Assembly: GCF_003355455.1 (NCBI RefSeq)
Contig: NZ_CP031357.1
Span: 784,501 to 848,500, forward strand
Origin: Erythrobacter aureus
Lineage (GTDB): Bacteria; Pseudomonadota; Alphaproteobacteria; Sphingomonadales; Sphingomonadaceae
DNA length: 64,000 nucleotides
Reading direction: 5' to 3'
Shown here: one piece after another, positions 42,891 to 51,879 of the stretch
Position numbering within the stretch: the first letter of the stretch is position 1
How the letters are laid out: each line of letters begins with the position of its first letter
Translations under genes and position numbers: made by a program
Notes under the pieces: model-generated
The model's database searches: none
Told to the model about the DNA's origin: nothing
Seen by the model: only the letters and a program-made list of their open reading frames with translations

Positions 42891-44462
42891 TCAGGGATTC
42901 CTCTTTTTGGTGAGGGCAGCGATGCGCTGCCGGTCGATGGCGCCGACGGCGAAGGCGACGCCGAAATAGACGATGGCCGAACAGGCGACGAGCACCGCGA
43001 GGGCGGCGAGGCGCGCGAACAGTCCCGCAGCGAACCAGCCGGTTAGCAAATCGCGCGCATAGAACAAGGCAAGGCCCATCGCCCCGGCTGCGACCAATTG
43101 CCGCGCGATCCGCAGCAGCAGCGCGCCCGGCAGCGCGTACCAGCCGCGTTTCGCCAGTACGAGGCAGAGGAAGCCGACATTGATCCAGGCGCCGATCACG
43201 CTGGCATAGGCGACGCCGATCACTCCGAACCGCTGGAGGAAGGCGAGGTTGAAGGCAATGAACACGCCCAGCGATATAAACGCCGCGACTACGGGCGTTT
43301 TGGTGTCCGCCCGGGCGTAGAAATTGGGCACCAGCACCTTTACCAGCACATAGGCCGGAAGCCCCAGCACCAGCGCGGCCAGCACTTCGCCCGCAATGGC
43401 TGCATCCTCCACGCTGAACCGGCCGCCCTGGAAAATCATGGTCACGAAAGGCGTGGCGCAGATCGCCAACGCCACCGCTGCGGGAATGGTCAGCAGCATC
43501 GACAGTTCGATCGCGTCGGACTGGATGCGATCGGCGCCTTCCTTGTTGTCGCTGCCAACGAATTTCGACAGCGTCGGCAGGATCGCGGTGGACAGCGCAA
43601 TGCCGATGATCCCAAGCGGCAACTGGTTCAGCCGATCGGCATAATTCATGTAGCTCACCGAGCCTGTGGCAAGCTGGTTGAGGAAATAGAGCTGGACGAG
43701 CGTGTTGATCTGGTAGGCGCCGCCGCCGATCGCGGCGGGCAGGGCGATGATCGACAGGCGCTTTACCTCGGGCGTGATCCGCGGCCACAGCAGGCGCGGG
43801 CGGAAGCCTTCCACCCTGCTCCAGTAATAGAGCCAGGCCAGTTGCAGCACGCCGCCCCCGGTGACCGCCCAGGCCACGCCGAAGGCGACCTGCTCGACGC
43901 TCCAGCCGAGCGCGCCCATGGCAAAGTCGCCCGCCAGCAGCGCGGCGATCAGCACCAGGTTGAGGATGATCGGAAAGCTCGCCCCGGGGGCGAAGCGGCT
44001 GACCGAATTGAGCATTCCGGTAAACAGCGTGACCAGGCTGACCAGGACGATATAGGGAAACATGATCCGCGCGAAGGCGACGGCGATATCGAATGTCGCG
44101 GGATCGACCGGCTTGTCCGACAACAACCAGATAACCCCCGGCATGGCGAGCATCATGATCGCGGACAATGCGATCAGCACCGGCAGGAATACGCTCAGCA
44201 CATCGTCGGAGAAACTGCGCGCCTCCTCGATCCCGCCTTCGCCGTTCAGGCGTTTCGAGAACATCGGGACGAAGGCGGCGGAAAACGCCCCTTCCGCGAA
44301 CAGGCGGCGGAAGACATTGGGGATGATGAAGGCCTGAAACCAGGCATCGGTTACCGCATTGGCGCCGAGGACGCGCGAGAAAATCATCTCGCGCGCCATC
44401 CCGGCCACGCGGCTGACCATGGTCAGCCCGCCGATCGTCCCGACGTTCTTGAGCAGGCTCAC
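42891..44462 (-). CDS. murJ: Lipid II flippase MurJ
   Basis: Multidrug/oligosaccharidyl-lipid/polysaccharide flippase-superfamily transporter that moves lipid II across the inner membrane for peptidoglycan synthesis; 523 residues with 14 hydrophobic helices. The N-terminus (MSLLKNVGTIGGLTMVSRVA) and the segment GANAVTDAWFQAFIIPNVFR with RRLFAEGAFSAAFVPMFS are typical of MurJ, including the Arg residues lining the central cavity. It precedes trpS on the same strand and follows secB by about 30 bases. Confidence 0.95.
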   Translation of the reverse strand: MSLLKNVGTIGGLTMVSRVAGMAREMIFSRVLGANAVTDAWFQAFIIPNVFRRLFAEGAFSAAFVPMFSKRLNGEGGIEEARSFSDDVLSVFLPVLIALSAIMMLAMPGVIWLLSDKPVDPATFDIAVAFARIMFPYIVLVSLVTLFTGMLNSVSRFAPGASFPIILNLVLIAALLAGDFAMGALGWSVEQVAFGVAWAVTGGGVLQLAWLYYWSRVEGFRPRLLWPRITPEVKRLSIIALPAAIGGGAYQINTLVQLYFLNQLATGSVSYMNYADRLNQLPLGIIGIALSTAILPTLSKFVGSDNKEGADRIQSDAIELSMLLTIPAAVALAICATPFVTMIFQGGRFSVEDAAIAGEVLAALVLGLPAYVLVKVLVPNFYARADTKTPVVAAFISLGVFIAFNLAFLQRFGVIGVAYASVIGAWINVGFLCLVLAKRGWYALPGALLLRIARQLVAAGAMGLALFYARDLLTGWFAAGLFARLAALAVLVACSAIVYFGVAFAVGAIDRQRIAALTKKRNP

Positions 44463-44492
44463 CTGTCAGAGCCTCGGTTGCAAGTCAGGCGC

Positions 44493-45026
44493 TCAGGCGT
44501 CGCCAGCGGGCGGCGTTGCGCCCTGGGCTTGCTGTTCCTGCGCGCGGGCGGCCAATTGCTGCTGGTAAAGCGCGCCGAAATCCATCGGATCGAGCATCAG
44601 CGGCGGGAAGCCCGCATCGCGGCTGGCATCGGCGATCACGCGCCGTGCGAAGGGGAACAGCAGGCGCGGTGCTTCGGCGAAGAGGAAGGCGTGCGCATGT
44701 TCGTCGGGCAGGTTGCGCATGCCCATCAGCCCGCAATAATCGAGGTCGATCAGGTAGAGATTGCCCTGGCTGGTCTTGGCCGTGGCCGTGATCTTCAGCG
44801 TTACCTCGTGGACCTCGTCGGTAACTTTGTCGGCGCCGATATTGACCTGCACGTCGAGCTGCGGTTGCTCGTTCCACTGGAAACATGCGGGCGCGTTCGG
44901 GTTTTCGACCGACAGGTCCTTGATATATTGCGAGATAATGCCCGCGCTGGGCTGGTTGTCGACGCCATTGGCGCCGGCTGCGGGATCCATGTTGAGGTCG
45001 GTGAGAACGTCGCCTTCGTCGGCCAT
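44493..45026 (-). CDS. secB: Protein-export chaperone SecB
   Basis: Cytosolic chaperone that keeps preproteins unfolded and hands them to SecA; 177 residues. The core GIISQYIKDLSVENPNAP, then VQVNIGADKV and LKITATAKTSQGNLYLIDLDYCG, and the PFARRVIADASRDAGFPPLMLDP helix match SecB. The alphaproteobacterial form has an Asp/Ala-rich N-terminal extension and a Gln/Ala tail (AARAQEQQAQGATPPA). It diverges from a Tim44-like gene. Confidence 0.95.
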   Translation of the reverse strand: MADEGDVLTDLNMDPAAGANGVDNQPSAGIISQYIKDLSVENPNAPACFQWNEQPQLDVQVNIGADKVTDEVHEVTLKITATAKTSQGNLYLIDLDYCGLMGMRNLPDEHAHAFLFAEAPRLLFPFARRVIADASRDAGFPPLMLDPMDFGALYQQQLAARAQEQQAQGATPPAGDA

Positions 45027-45280
45027 GAGCAGTCGCTTTCCAATTATCCGAATGTGCGTCCCCGCGAGCCGCTGGTGGTCGCGCGGGACTGTCGGGGCGC
45101 GCGCCTAGCATTGTCGGCGGCGCGTAGCAATGCGTGGCCGCGAGCGGTCGCGGCACAGGGCGATGTTCGTCGCACTACCATTGTCGGTTTGTAATTCCTT
45201 CCTATCTAGGGCAGGAAAGACGCTGGACTGCCGGGGGCACGCTGCCGCCCGCAAAAGAAGTAGGGAAGCAGGTTACTTAC

Positions 45281-45937
45281 GTGATCATCGAGATCGTCAT
45301 TCTCGCCATGATCGCCGCCTTTCTCGGGCTGCGGCTCTATTCGGTGCTCGGTCGCCGTTCGGAGCATGAGGAAGAGGTGATTCCACACCGGTTCGAACGT
45401 GGGGATACCCCGCCGCGTGCGGACAATCCGCCGCGTCAGCTACGCCAGCCGGTCGTTCTGCGCGGGGTCGACGACAGCCGCGCGCCGGCCAACGAAGCGG
45501 GCGTCCGCGCGATTGCTTCGGCAGATCCGGCTTTCGATCTGCTCGGCTTTCTCGAAGGGGCCAAGAGTGCCTATGGCATGATCCTCGAAGCTTTCTGGAA
45601 CGGCGACAAGGAAACCCTGCGCGAACTCACCGACGATGACGTTTATGCCAGCTTCGCGGGCGCCATCGATGCGCGCGAGGAAGCGGGCGAAACGCTCGAC
45701 AACCGTCTGATCCGGATCGAGGACGCCAGCGTCCATTCCGCCGAACTCGACGGGCGGACCGCCCGCATCGCGGTGCTTTTCGTCGCCGATATCGCTGCCG
45801 TGACGCGCGATGCCGATGGGAATGTGATTGCCGGTTCGCTGGACGATGCGATCGAGAGCCGCGACATATGGACATTCCGCCGCAATATCGGCGCGTCCGA
45901 TCCCAACTGGGTGCTCGACGAGACGGACGAGGGCTGA
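45281..45937 (+). CDS. Tim44/TimA-family membrane protein
   Basis: Protein of 218 residues starting at a GTG at 45281 with AGCAGG upstream. A short N-terminal TM helix (IIEIVILAMIAAFLGLRLYSVLG) with the Tim44-like RLYSVLGRR motif is followed by a linker and a C-terminal NTF2-like Tim44 domain (ADPAFDLLGFLEGAKSAYGM ... RDIWTFRRN). In alphaproteobacteria this protein (TimA) resembles mitochondrial Tim44, and next to secB it may help with protein handling at the membrane; that is inference. Upstream open frame to 45134 is not used. Confidence 0.88.
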   Translation: MIIEIVILAMIAAFLGLRLYSVLGRRSEHEEEVIPHRFERGDTPPRADNPPRQLRQPVVLRGVDDSRAPANEAGVRAIASADPAFDLLGFLEGAKSAYGMILEAFWNGDKETLRELTDDDVYASFAGAIDAREEAGETLDNRLIRIEDASVHSAELDGRTARIAVLFVADIAAVTRDADGNVIAGSLDDAIESRDIWTFRRNIGASDPNWVLDETDEG

Positions 45938-45963
45938 CGCCCCGCGCGCAACGGGGAGGGTTC

Positions 45964-47148
45964 ATGCACAAATCGATGGTGATCGCGATGACGCTGGCGC
46001 TTGCTGCCTGCGTCAGGATGGTGCCCGATACCAGGCCGGTCCAGGGTGTGGCGCTACCGCCGGGAACCGTCTCCAGTGCCGCCTTCGCGCCGATCGAGCG
46101 CGGAGCGGATGTCGCATCGTTGGGGTTGGCGCCCGACGATGCAGGCACGGCGCTGGTATCCTTCATCGAATCCTGCCCCTCGATTCTCAAGCGTGAGGAT
46201 GCGAGCGGGCTGACCTTTGCCGAAGACTGGCGCCCCGCCTGCGAAGCCGCGGCAACGTGGCCGGTGTCCGATGCGCGGCGCTTCTTCACCAGCTATTTCG
46301 AAACCGCGCGTGTGGGCGATGGCGCGGCGTTCGCCACCGGCTATTTCGAGCCCGAAATCCGCGGTAGCCGCACCCGCATGCCGGGCTATGACGTGCCCAT
46401 CTACGCCGTGCCCCCGGAACTCGTGCGGGCCTGGCCCGATGATATGCCTGAAAGCGAGCGCGAAGGGCGGCCCCCCCTCGGGCGTTACAATGCCGGTGGG
46501 GCCTTCGTCCCCTTTTACGACCGTACCGAAATCGAACTCGGCGCGTTGGAAAATCGCGGGCTGGAGATAGCCTGGGCGGCGGACCCGGTAGAGTTCTTCT
46601 TCCTCCAGATTCAGGGCTCGGGTCTGCTGCGCCTGCCCGACGGTTCGCTGATGCGGATCGGTTATGCGGGCCAGAACGGGCGCGAATATGTCGGCATCGG
46701 GCGCGTCATGCGCGAGCGCGGTCTGATCGGCGAAGGCACGCCTTACGAAACCTCGATGCAGGGCATCATGGCCTATATTCGCGACCATCCCGCCGAGGGG
46801 CGCGACATCATGCGCCTCAATAAAAGCTGGGTGTTCTTCCGCGAGCTGAATTCGGATGGCCCGCTGGGTTCGCTGGGCGTGCCGGTCCGCCGTGAAGCCT
46901 CGGTCGCGGTCGACCCTAAATTCGTGCCCTACGGGGCGCCGGTATTCCTCGATATGGAAACCGATGTCGCCGATGGCCTGTGGATCGCGCAGGATACGGG
47001 CGGCGCGATCAAGGGGGCCAATCGGTTCGATACATTTTGGGGCAACGGCCAAGATGCGCGGGAGATTGCGGGCGAGATGAGCGCGCGCGGATCGGCGCTG
47101 GTTCTGCTGCCGCGAGGGACGATCGAACGGCTCCAAGCCCGGCGATGA
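45964..47148 (+). CDS. mltA: Membrane-bound lytic murein transglycosylase A
   Basis: Peptidoglycan hydrolase making 1,6-anhydromuropeptides, 394 residues. A lipoprotein signal ends in LALAAC (Cys about 17). The MltA domain has FFTSYFETARVGDGAAFATG, TGYFEPEIRGSRTR, and the 3D domain at the C-terminus (SVAVDPKFVPYGAPVFLD, WIAQDTGGAIKGANRFDTFW) with the catalytic Asp in QDTGGAI. The start at 45964 gives the lipoprotein signal; upstream ATG frames do not. Its stop overlaps the following smr gene start. Confidence 0.93.
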   Translation: MHKSMVIAMTLALAACVRMVPDTRPVQGVALPPGTVSSAAFAPIERGADVASLGLAPDDAGTALVSFIESCPSILKREDASGLTFAEDWRPACEAAATWPVSDARRFFTSYFETARVGDGAAFATGYFEPEIRGSRTRMPGYDVPIYAVPPELVRAWPDDMPESEREGRPPLGRYNAGGAFVPFYDRTEIELGALENRGLEIAWAADPVEFFFLQIQGSGLLRLPDGSLMRIGYAGQNGREYVGIGRVMRERGLIGEGTPYETSMQGIMAYIRDHPAEGRDIMRLNKSWVFFRELNSDGPLGSLGVPVRREASVAVDPKFVPYGAPVFLDMETDVADGLWIAQDTGGAIKGANRFDTFWGNGQDAREIAGEMSARGSALVLLPRGTIERLQARR

Positions 47149-47711
47149 GCGCGCCGCGCGGATTGTCGGCGGAAGAGGCCGCTGCATGGGAGAAGGTTGC
47201 GGCGACGACAGTGCCGCTGCATCCGCTCAAGCCTGTCCAACCCCGCCCCGCGCATGAGGCGAAAGCGCCCGCCCGGCCCGCACCGCCCAAAAAGGCAAGC
47301 TTGCCGCGCGCGCCGAAGCCGGCCCGCATCGCGCCGCCGCCGCCGACCCGGCCGACTCAACCCGACCGGGGTCTCGATTCGCACTGGGATCGGCGGCTGA
47401 AATCCGGCGGGCTGCAGCCGGAACTGACGCTGGACCTGCATGGCCACAATCTCGATGCCGCCTATGACCGGCTGATGAGCGGGGTGGCGCAGGCACGGGC
47501 GATGGGCGCGCGCACGATCCTGCTGATCACGGGCAAGCCGCGCCCGGTGGCGTCGGCGGATCGCAGCGAGCGCCGCGGTGCGATCCGCGCCAAGGTGCTC
47601 GACTGGCTGGCTGCCTCGAGCCACCATTCGGCCATCGCCGCCGTCCGCCGTGCGCATCAGCGCCACGGCGGAGACGGTGCACTCTACATCGTGCTCAGGC
47701 GCGAACGCTGA
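47145..47711 (+). CDS. Smr-domain protein
   Basis: Small MutS-related domain protein, 188 residues; ATGA overlap with mltA. The N-terminal 85 residues are Pro/Ala/Arg rich and probably disordered (PARPAPPKKASLPRAPKPA). The Smr domain (about 95-188) has LDLHGHNLDAAYDRLM (the LDLHG motif), ILLITGKP (TGxG-like motif) and a C-terminal HGGDGALYIVLRR. Smr domains have nuclease activity on DNA or RNA; no specific role is known in this gene order, although the mltA-smr pair is conserved in alphaproteobacteria. Confidence 0.9.
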   Translation: MSAPRGLSAEEAAAWEKVAATTVPLHPLKPVQPRPAHEAKAPARPAPPKKASLPRAPKPARIAPPPPTRPTQPDRGLDSHWDRRLKSGGLQPELTLDLHGHNLDAAYDRLMSGVAQARAMGARTILLITGKPRPVASADRSERRGAIRAKVLDWLAASSHHSAIAAVRRAHQRHGGDGALYIVLRRER

Positions 47712-47715
47712 AGGG

Positions 47716-49266
47716 TCATTCGGCGTCGGCCTTCGCCGCCGCGCCCTCACCGGAAATCGCCACTGCGCTGGCCATACCCGGTGCGTTCGACTTACCGCCA
47801 ATTTTGTCGCGGACGGCCTCTTCGATGCGATCGCCGATCGCGGCATCGACATTGCGCCAATATTCGAACGCCCGCACCAGAACCTTCTCGCTGACGCCAT
47901 CGGCCAGATGGCCCGCGACATTGGACACGAAGCGATCGCGCTGCGCATCGTCCATCACGTCGCGCACGAGGATGCCCGCCTGTGTCCAGTCGTCATCGTC
48001 TTCGCGCAGGGTGTAGGCCTGCCGCACCATATCGCCATCGGCGTGCCAGGTCGCTTCGCCGCCCACTTCGGGCTGGGCCGCCGGTCCGCCATAGGAATTG
48101 GGGGCATAGACCGGATCGACGGCATTCTTCACCCGCATGTCGCCTGCGCGCGAATAGGAATGGACCTCCGCGTTTTTGGCCGAGTTCACCGGAATCTGCT
48201 TGTAATTCACGCCCAGCCGCGCGCGATGCGCATCGGCGTAGGAAAAGCCGCGAGCCAGCAGCATCTTATCGGGCGACAGACCGATGCCGGGGACCATATT
48301 GTTGGGTTCGAAGGCGAGCTGTTCGATCTGCGTATCCCAATCGACCGGATTTTCATTGAGCACCAGCTTGCCGACTTCGATCAGCGGATAATCCTCATGC
48401 GGCCAGACCTTGGTCAGATCGAACGGGTTGATGCGATAGGTCTTGGCATCCTCATAGGGCATGATCTGCCATTTGAGCGTCCAGCTCGGGTAATCGCCCT
48501 TGTGGATAGCGTCGAACAGGTCGCGACGGTGATAGTCGCTGTCCTCGCCCGCTTTCTCGACTGCCTCGTCCTGCGTCAGATGGGCATTGCCGCTTTCCGT
48601 CCCGACGTCGGTGTGGAAGTGGAATTTGACCCAGAACTTCTCGCCATCCTCGTTGATGAGCATGTAGGTATGGCTGCCATAGCCGTTCATCTCGCGCCAG
48701 TTCTTGGGCACGCCGCGATCGCCCATCAGATAGGTCACCTGATGTGCGCTTTCCGGGCTCAGCGTCCAGAAATCCCACATCATGTCGTGATCGCGTAAGG
48801 CATTGTCGGCGCGGCGCTTCTGGCTGCGGATGAAGTGCTGGAACTTCAGCGGATCGCGGATGAAAAAGATCGGCGTGTTGTTGCCGACCATGTCGAAATT
48901 GCCGTCTTCGGTATAGAATTTGACCGAAAAGCCGCGCGGGTCGCGCCAGGTGTCGGGGCTGCCACGTTCGCCCGCCACGGTGGAAAACCGCATTGCGACA
49001 TCGGTCTTCACGCCCGGCTGAAACAGCTTGGCCTTGGTATATTTCGAAACGTCTTCGGTCGTCTCGAAGTAACCGAATGCGCCCGAACCCTTGGCATGCG
49101 GTTGGCGCTCGGGAATGCGCTCGCGATTGAAGTTCGCCATCTGCTCGATGAGATAGTGATCGTTGAGGACGATAGGACCGTCGCGGCCGATCGTCAGCGA
49201 GTGCTCGTCGCTCTGAACCGGGATGCCTGCATCGGTGGTGGTGGGGGGGATTTTTGTGCCGGACAT
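47716..49266 (-). CDS. katA: Monofunctional haem catalase
   Basis: Small-subunit (clade 3) catalase, 516 residues, breaking down H2O2 in the cytosol. The catalytic His lies in RERIPERQPHAKGSGAFG (about residue 58), the catalytic Asn in MVGNNTPIFFIRD, and the haem-ligand Tyr in ARGFSYADAHRARLG (about 335-350). The NADPH-region residues follow. The start at 49266 is the natural one (MSGTKIPPTTTDAG). katG follows upstream on the same strand, with a strong terminator between them, so the genes are probably separate units. Confidence 0.96.
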   Translation of the reverse strand: MSGTKIPPTTTDAGIPVQSDEHSLTIGRDGPIVLNDHYLIEQMANFNRERIPERQPHAKGSGAFGYFETTEDVSKYTKAKLFQPGVKTDVAMRFSTVAGERGSPDTWRDPRGFSVKFYTEDGNFDMVGNNTPIFFIRDPLKFQHFIRSQKRRADNALRDHDMMWDFWTLSPESAHQVTYLMGDRGVPKNWREMNGYGSHTYMLINEDGEKFWVKFHFHTDVGTESGNAHLTQDEAVEKAGEDSDYHRRDLFDAIHKGDYPSWTLKWQIMPYEDAKTYRINPFDLTKVWPHEDYPLIEVGKLVLNENPVDWDTQIEQLAFEPNNMVPGIGLSPDKMLLARGFSYADAHRARLGVNYKQIPVNSAKNAEVHSYSRAGDMRVKNAVDPVYAPNSYGGPAAQPEVGGEATWHADGDMVRQAYTLREDDDDWTQAGILVRDVMDDAQRDRFVSNVAGHLADGVSEKVLVRAFEYWRNVDAAIGDRIEEAVRDKIGGKSNAPGMASAVAISGEGAAAKADAE

Positions 49267-49376
49267 GGGCGACGCCTTTCTGTGTGATTGCGATAGACAT
49301 ACGAGCCGATCGCCGGTTCGGGTCCCGGGCCTGGTGATACATTTTGCCGTTCGGTGTGATCGGATCGCGCGAATAC

Positions 49377-49406
49377 AAAAACCCCCGGCATCGCTGCCGG
49401 GGGTTT
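49377..49406 (-). terminator. Rho-independent terminator after katG
   Basis: A perfect 12-base stem (AAACCCCCGGCA/TGCCGGGGGTTT, loop of 4) is followed on the minus strand by TTTTTGTATT. It lies 22 bases after the katG stop and separates katG from katA. Confidence 0.9.
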
Positions 49407-49427
49407 CGTGCGAACCGGCGGGCCGGA

Positions 49428-51641
49428 TCAGTGATATTTGGCGTATTCGAGATCGAAACGATCGGCTTCCATCACCTTGGTCCAGGCCTTGACGAAATCG
49501 TCGACGAACTTCCGCTCGTTGCCGTTTTCGGCATAGACTTCGGCCACGGCGCGGAGCTGCGAATTCGATCCGAAGACGAGGTCGGTGCGCGTGGCGTGCC
49601 ACTTCACATCCCCCTTGAGCCGGCACTTGCCGACGAACTCCTCGTCTCCGCTCTCATCGACCACTTCCCACACCGTGCCCATGGCGAGCAGGTTGGTGAA
49701 GAAGTCGTTCGACAGCACGCCGGGGCGATCGGTGAGGACGCCGATGCTGTTGCCATGCTGCGTATGCTTGCTGACCGCTCCCAGTGCCCGCATGCCGCCG
49801 AGCAGCGCGGTCATTTCGGGCATGGACAGGCCGAGCAGATGCGCCCGGTCGACCAGCATGTCTTCGGTCTTCACGCTCGCCTTGGTCCTGAGATAGTTGC
49901 GGAACCCGTCGGCAAACGGCTCGAGCGGTTCCCAGCTTTCGGCGTCGAACTGATCTTCGGTCGCATCGCCGCGGCCGGTGCTGACTGGCACGGTGATGTC
50001 GTAACCGCCATCCTTCGCCGCCTTCTCGATCGCCGCCGCACCGCCCAGAACGATGGCGTCGGCCATCGAGATGTCGCCGCGCAGCTCGTCGAGCTTGGCC
50101 AGCACCTTGCCCAGTTCCTCGGGATCGTTGACCGCCCAGTTCCTGAGCGCATCGAAGCGGATATGCGCGCCATTGGCGCCGCCGCGATGGTCGGAATTGC
50201 GATAGGTCGAGGCCGAGGCCCAGGCTGCCTTGACCAGTTCGCTGACGGAGAGGCCGCTATCGAGGACCGCCCGTTTGAAGTCGGCGACCGCGCTGTCCGA
50301 CGCCTGCTTCCCGGCCGGGACCGGGTCCTGCCAGATCAGGTCTTCGGCCGGAACTTCGGGGCCGAGATAGCGGACCTTTGGCCCCATGTCGCGGTGGCAC
50401 AGCTTGAACCAGGCGCGGGCGAAAGCGTCGTCGAGCGCGGCCTGATCGTCGCGGAAGCGTTCGGAAATCTTGCGATATTCCGGGTCGCGTTTCAGCGCCA
50501 TATCGGCGGTGGTCATCATGGTCGGGACCTTCTTGGACGGATCGCGCGCATCGGGCGCCATGTCCTCGGGATCCGGATCGATCGGCTGCCACTGGTTCGC
50601 GCCGGCGGGCGACTTGACCAGTTCATAGTCGTATTTGAACAGCAGGCGGAAATAGTCGCCGCCCCACTGGGTCGGATTGGGCGTCCAAGCCCCCTCGATA
50701 CCGCTGGTGGTGATATGGCCCTTGCCGATTTCTTCGGGGTCGGTCAGCCAGCCAAAGCCCATGGTGTGCAGGTTTTCGCCCTCGGGTGCCTTGCCGAAAG
50801 TATCGGAAGGCTTCGCGCCATGCGCCTTGCCGAAGGCGTGGCCGCCAGCAGTCAGCGCGACCGTTTCCTCGTCGTTCATGGCCATGCGGGCGAAGGTTTC
50901 GCGCATGTCGCGCGCCATGCCTTCGGCATCGTGCGGATTGCCGCCCGGACCTTCGGGATTGACGTAGATCAGCCCCATCTGGATCGCCGCGAGCGGGTTT
51001 TCGAGCGCCTTGCCCTCATCGGGAATGATGCGCGTTTCCGCACCGGTATCGACCCACTGTTCTTCGGTGCCCCAATAGACGGTTTCGGGCTCGAACACGT
51101 CCTTGCGCCCGCCGCCGAAGCCGAACACCGGGCCGCCCATCGACTCGATCGCGACATTGCCGGTGAGGATGAACAGGTCGGCCCAGCTGATGTGCTTGCC
51201 GTATTTCTGCTTGATCGGCCACAAGAGGCGGCGCGCCTTGTCGAGATTGCCATTGTCGGGCCAGCTATTGAGCGGGGCGAAGCGTTGCTGGCCGCTGCCC
51301 GCGCCGCCGCGTCCGTCGCCGGTGCGATAAGTGCCCGCCGCGTGCCATGCCATGCGGATGAAGAAAGGGCCGTAATGGCCGTAATCGGCCGGCCACCAGT
51401 CTTGGCTGTCGGTCATCAGATCGGTCAGGTCGCGTTTCAGCGCCTGATAGTCGAGCGCGTTGAACGCCTCGCAATAGTCGAAATCCTCGCCCATCGGGTC
51501 GGCACTGCGGCCGCCCTGCTGGAGGATTTCGAGTTGAAGGCTGTCGGGCCACCAATCGCGGTTGGTACGGCCCAGCAAGCCGCGCATCCCGCCATCGCCA
51601 TGGAAGGGGCAGCCGCTCATTTCACCTGTCTTGGCGTCCAT
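49428..51641 (-). CDS. katG: Catalase-peroxidase KatG
   Basis: Bifunctional haem catalase-peroxidase, 737 residues, detoxifying H2O2 and organic peroxides. Distal triad in FIRMAWHAAGTYRTGDG (Arg, Trp, His; about 92-108). The covalent Trp-Tyr-Met adduct is supported by the Trp in this segment and Tyr in MGLIYVNPEGPGG. The proximal His is in LTAGGHAFGKAHGA (about 263-276). The duplicated C-terminal domain is present (WASASTYRNSDHRGGANG). Length is standard. Upstream of the start there are paired AATCGATT/AATTGATT motifs that may bind a peroxide regulator. Confidence 0.97.
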   Translation of the reverse strand: MDAKTGEMSGCPFHGDGGMRGLLGRTNRDWWPDSLQLEILQQGGRSADPMGEDFDYCEAFNALDYQALKRDLTDLMTDSQDWWPADYGHYGPFFIRMAWHAAGTYRTGDGRGGAGSGQQRFAPLNSWPDNGNLDKARRLLWPIKQKYGKHISWADLFILTGNVAIESMGGPVFGFGGGRKDVFEPETVYWGTEEQWVDTGAETRIIPDEGKALENPLAAIQMGLIYVNPEGPGGNPHDAEGMARDMRETFARMAMNDEETVALTAGGHAFGKAHGAKPSDTFGKAPEGENLHTMGFGWLTDPEEIGKGHITTSGIEGAWTPNPTQWGGDYFRLLFKYDYELVKSPAGANQWQPIDPDPEDMAPDARDPSKKVPTMMTTADMALKRDPEYRKISERFRDDQAALDDAFARAWFKLCHRDMGPKVRYLGPEVPAEDLIWQDPVPAGKQASDSAVADFKRAVLDSGLSVSELVKAAWASASTYRNSDHRGGANGAHIRFDALRNWAVNDPEELGKVLAKLDELRGDISMADAIVLGGAAAIEKAAKDGGYDITVPVSTGRGDATEDQFDAESWEPLEPFADGFRNYLRTKASVKTEDMLVDRAHLLGLSMPEMTALLGGMRALGAVSKHTQHGNSIGVLTDRPGVLSNDFFTNLLAMGTVWEVVDESGDEEFVGKCRLKGDVKWHATRTDLVFGSNSQLRAVAEVYAENGNERKFVDDFVKAWTKVMEADRFDLEYAKYH

Positions 51642-51767
51642 CGTCTCTCTCCACTCTCTTTAGATTCGAAAATCCGGTGAAAGGATGATGCGCCTTTGTC
51701 GTTAATTCGTCCAATCGATTAATTGCGTCGAATTGATTGCCTCAGGCGATGATGTGCAGTTGTTTTC

Positions 51768-51870
51768 CCGTCATCGCGAGGAGCCGCAGGCGACGCGGCA
51801 ATCCATGGTGGCGAAACCAACATCTGCGGCACATTGGATTGCCGCGCGACTGCGTCGCTCGCAATGACGG
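51768..51870. repeat. Imperfect inverted repeat between ahpF and katG
   Basis: Arms of about 40 bases: 51768-51807 begins CCGTCATCGCGAGGAGCCGC and ends GGCAATCCATG; 51832-51870 is its near reverse complement, ending GCTCGCAATGACGG. Inner ends differ by a few bases. The CGTCATTGCGAGC...GGCAATCC type sequence is widespread between genes in many bacteria. Lies just downstream of the ahpF stop, so it may also act as a terminator, although no T-run is seen. Confidence 0.75.
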
Positions 51871-51879
51871 GGATGTTTT

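Noticed and set aside
43098..45194. 698-codon frame antisense to murJ and secB
   Set aside because: Spans two real genes in opposite direction; low-complexity Arg/Gln/His composition.
49344..51680. 778-codon plus-strand frame antisense to katG
   Set aside because: katG is certain on the minus strand; this frame is the usual high-GC shadow.
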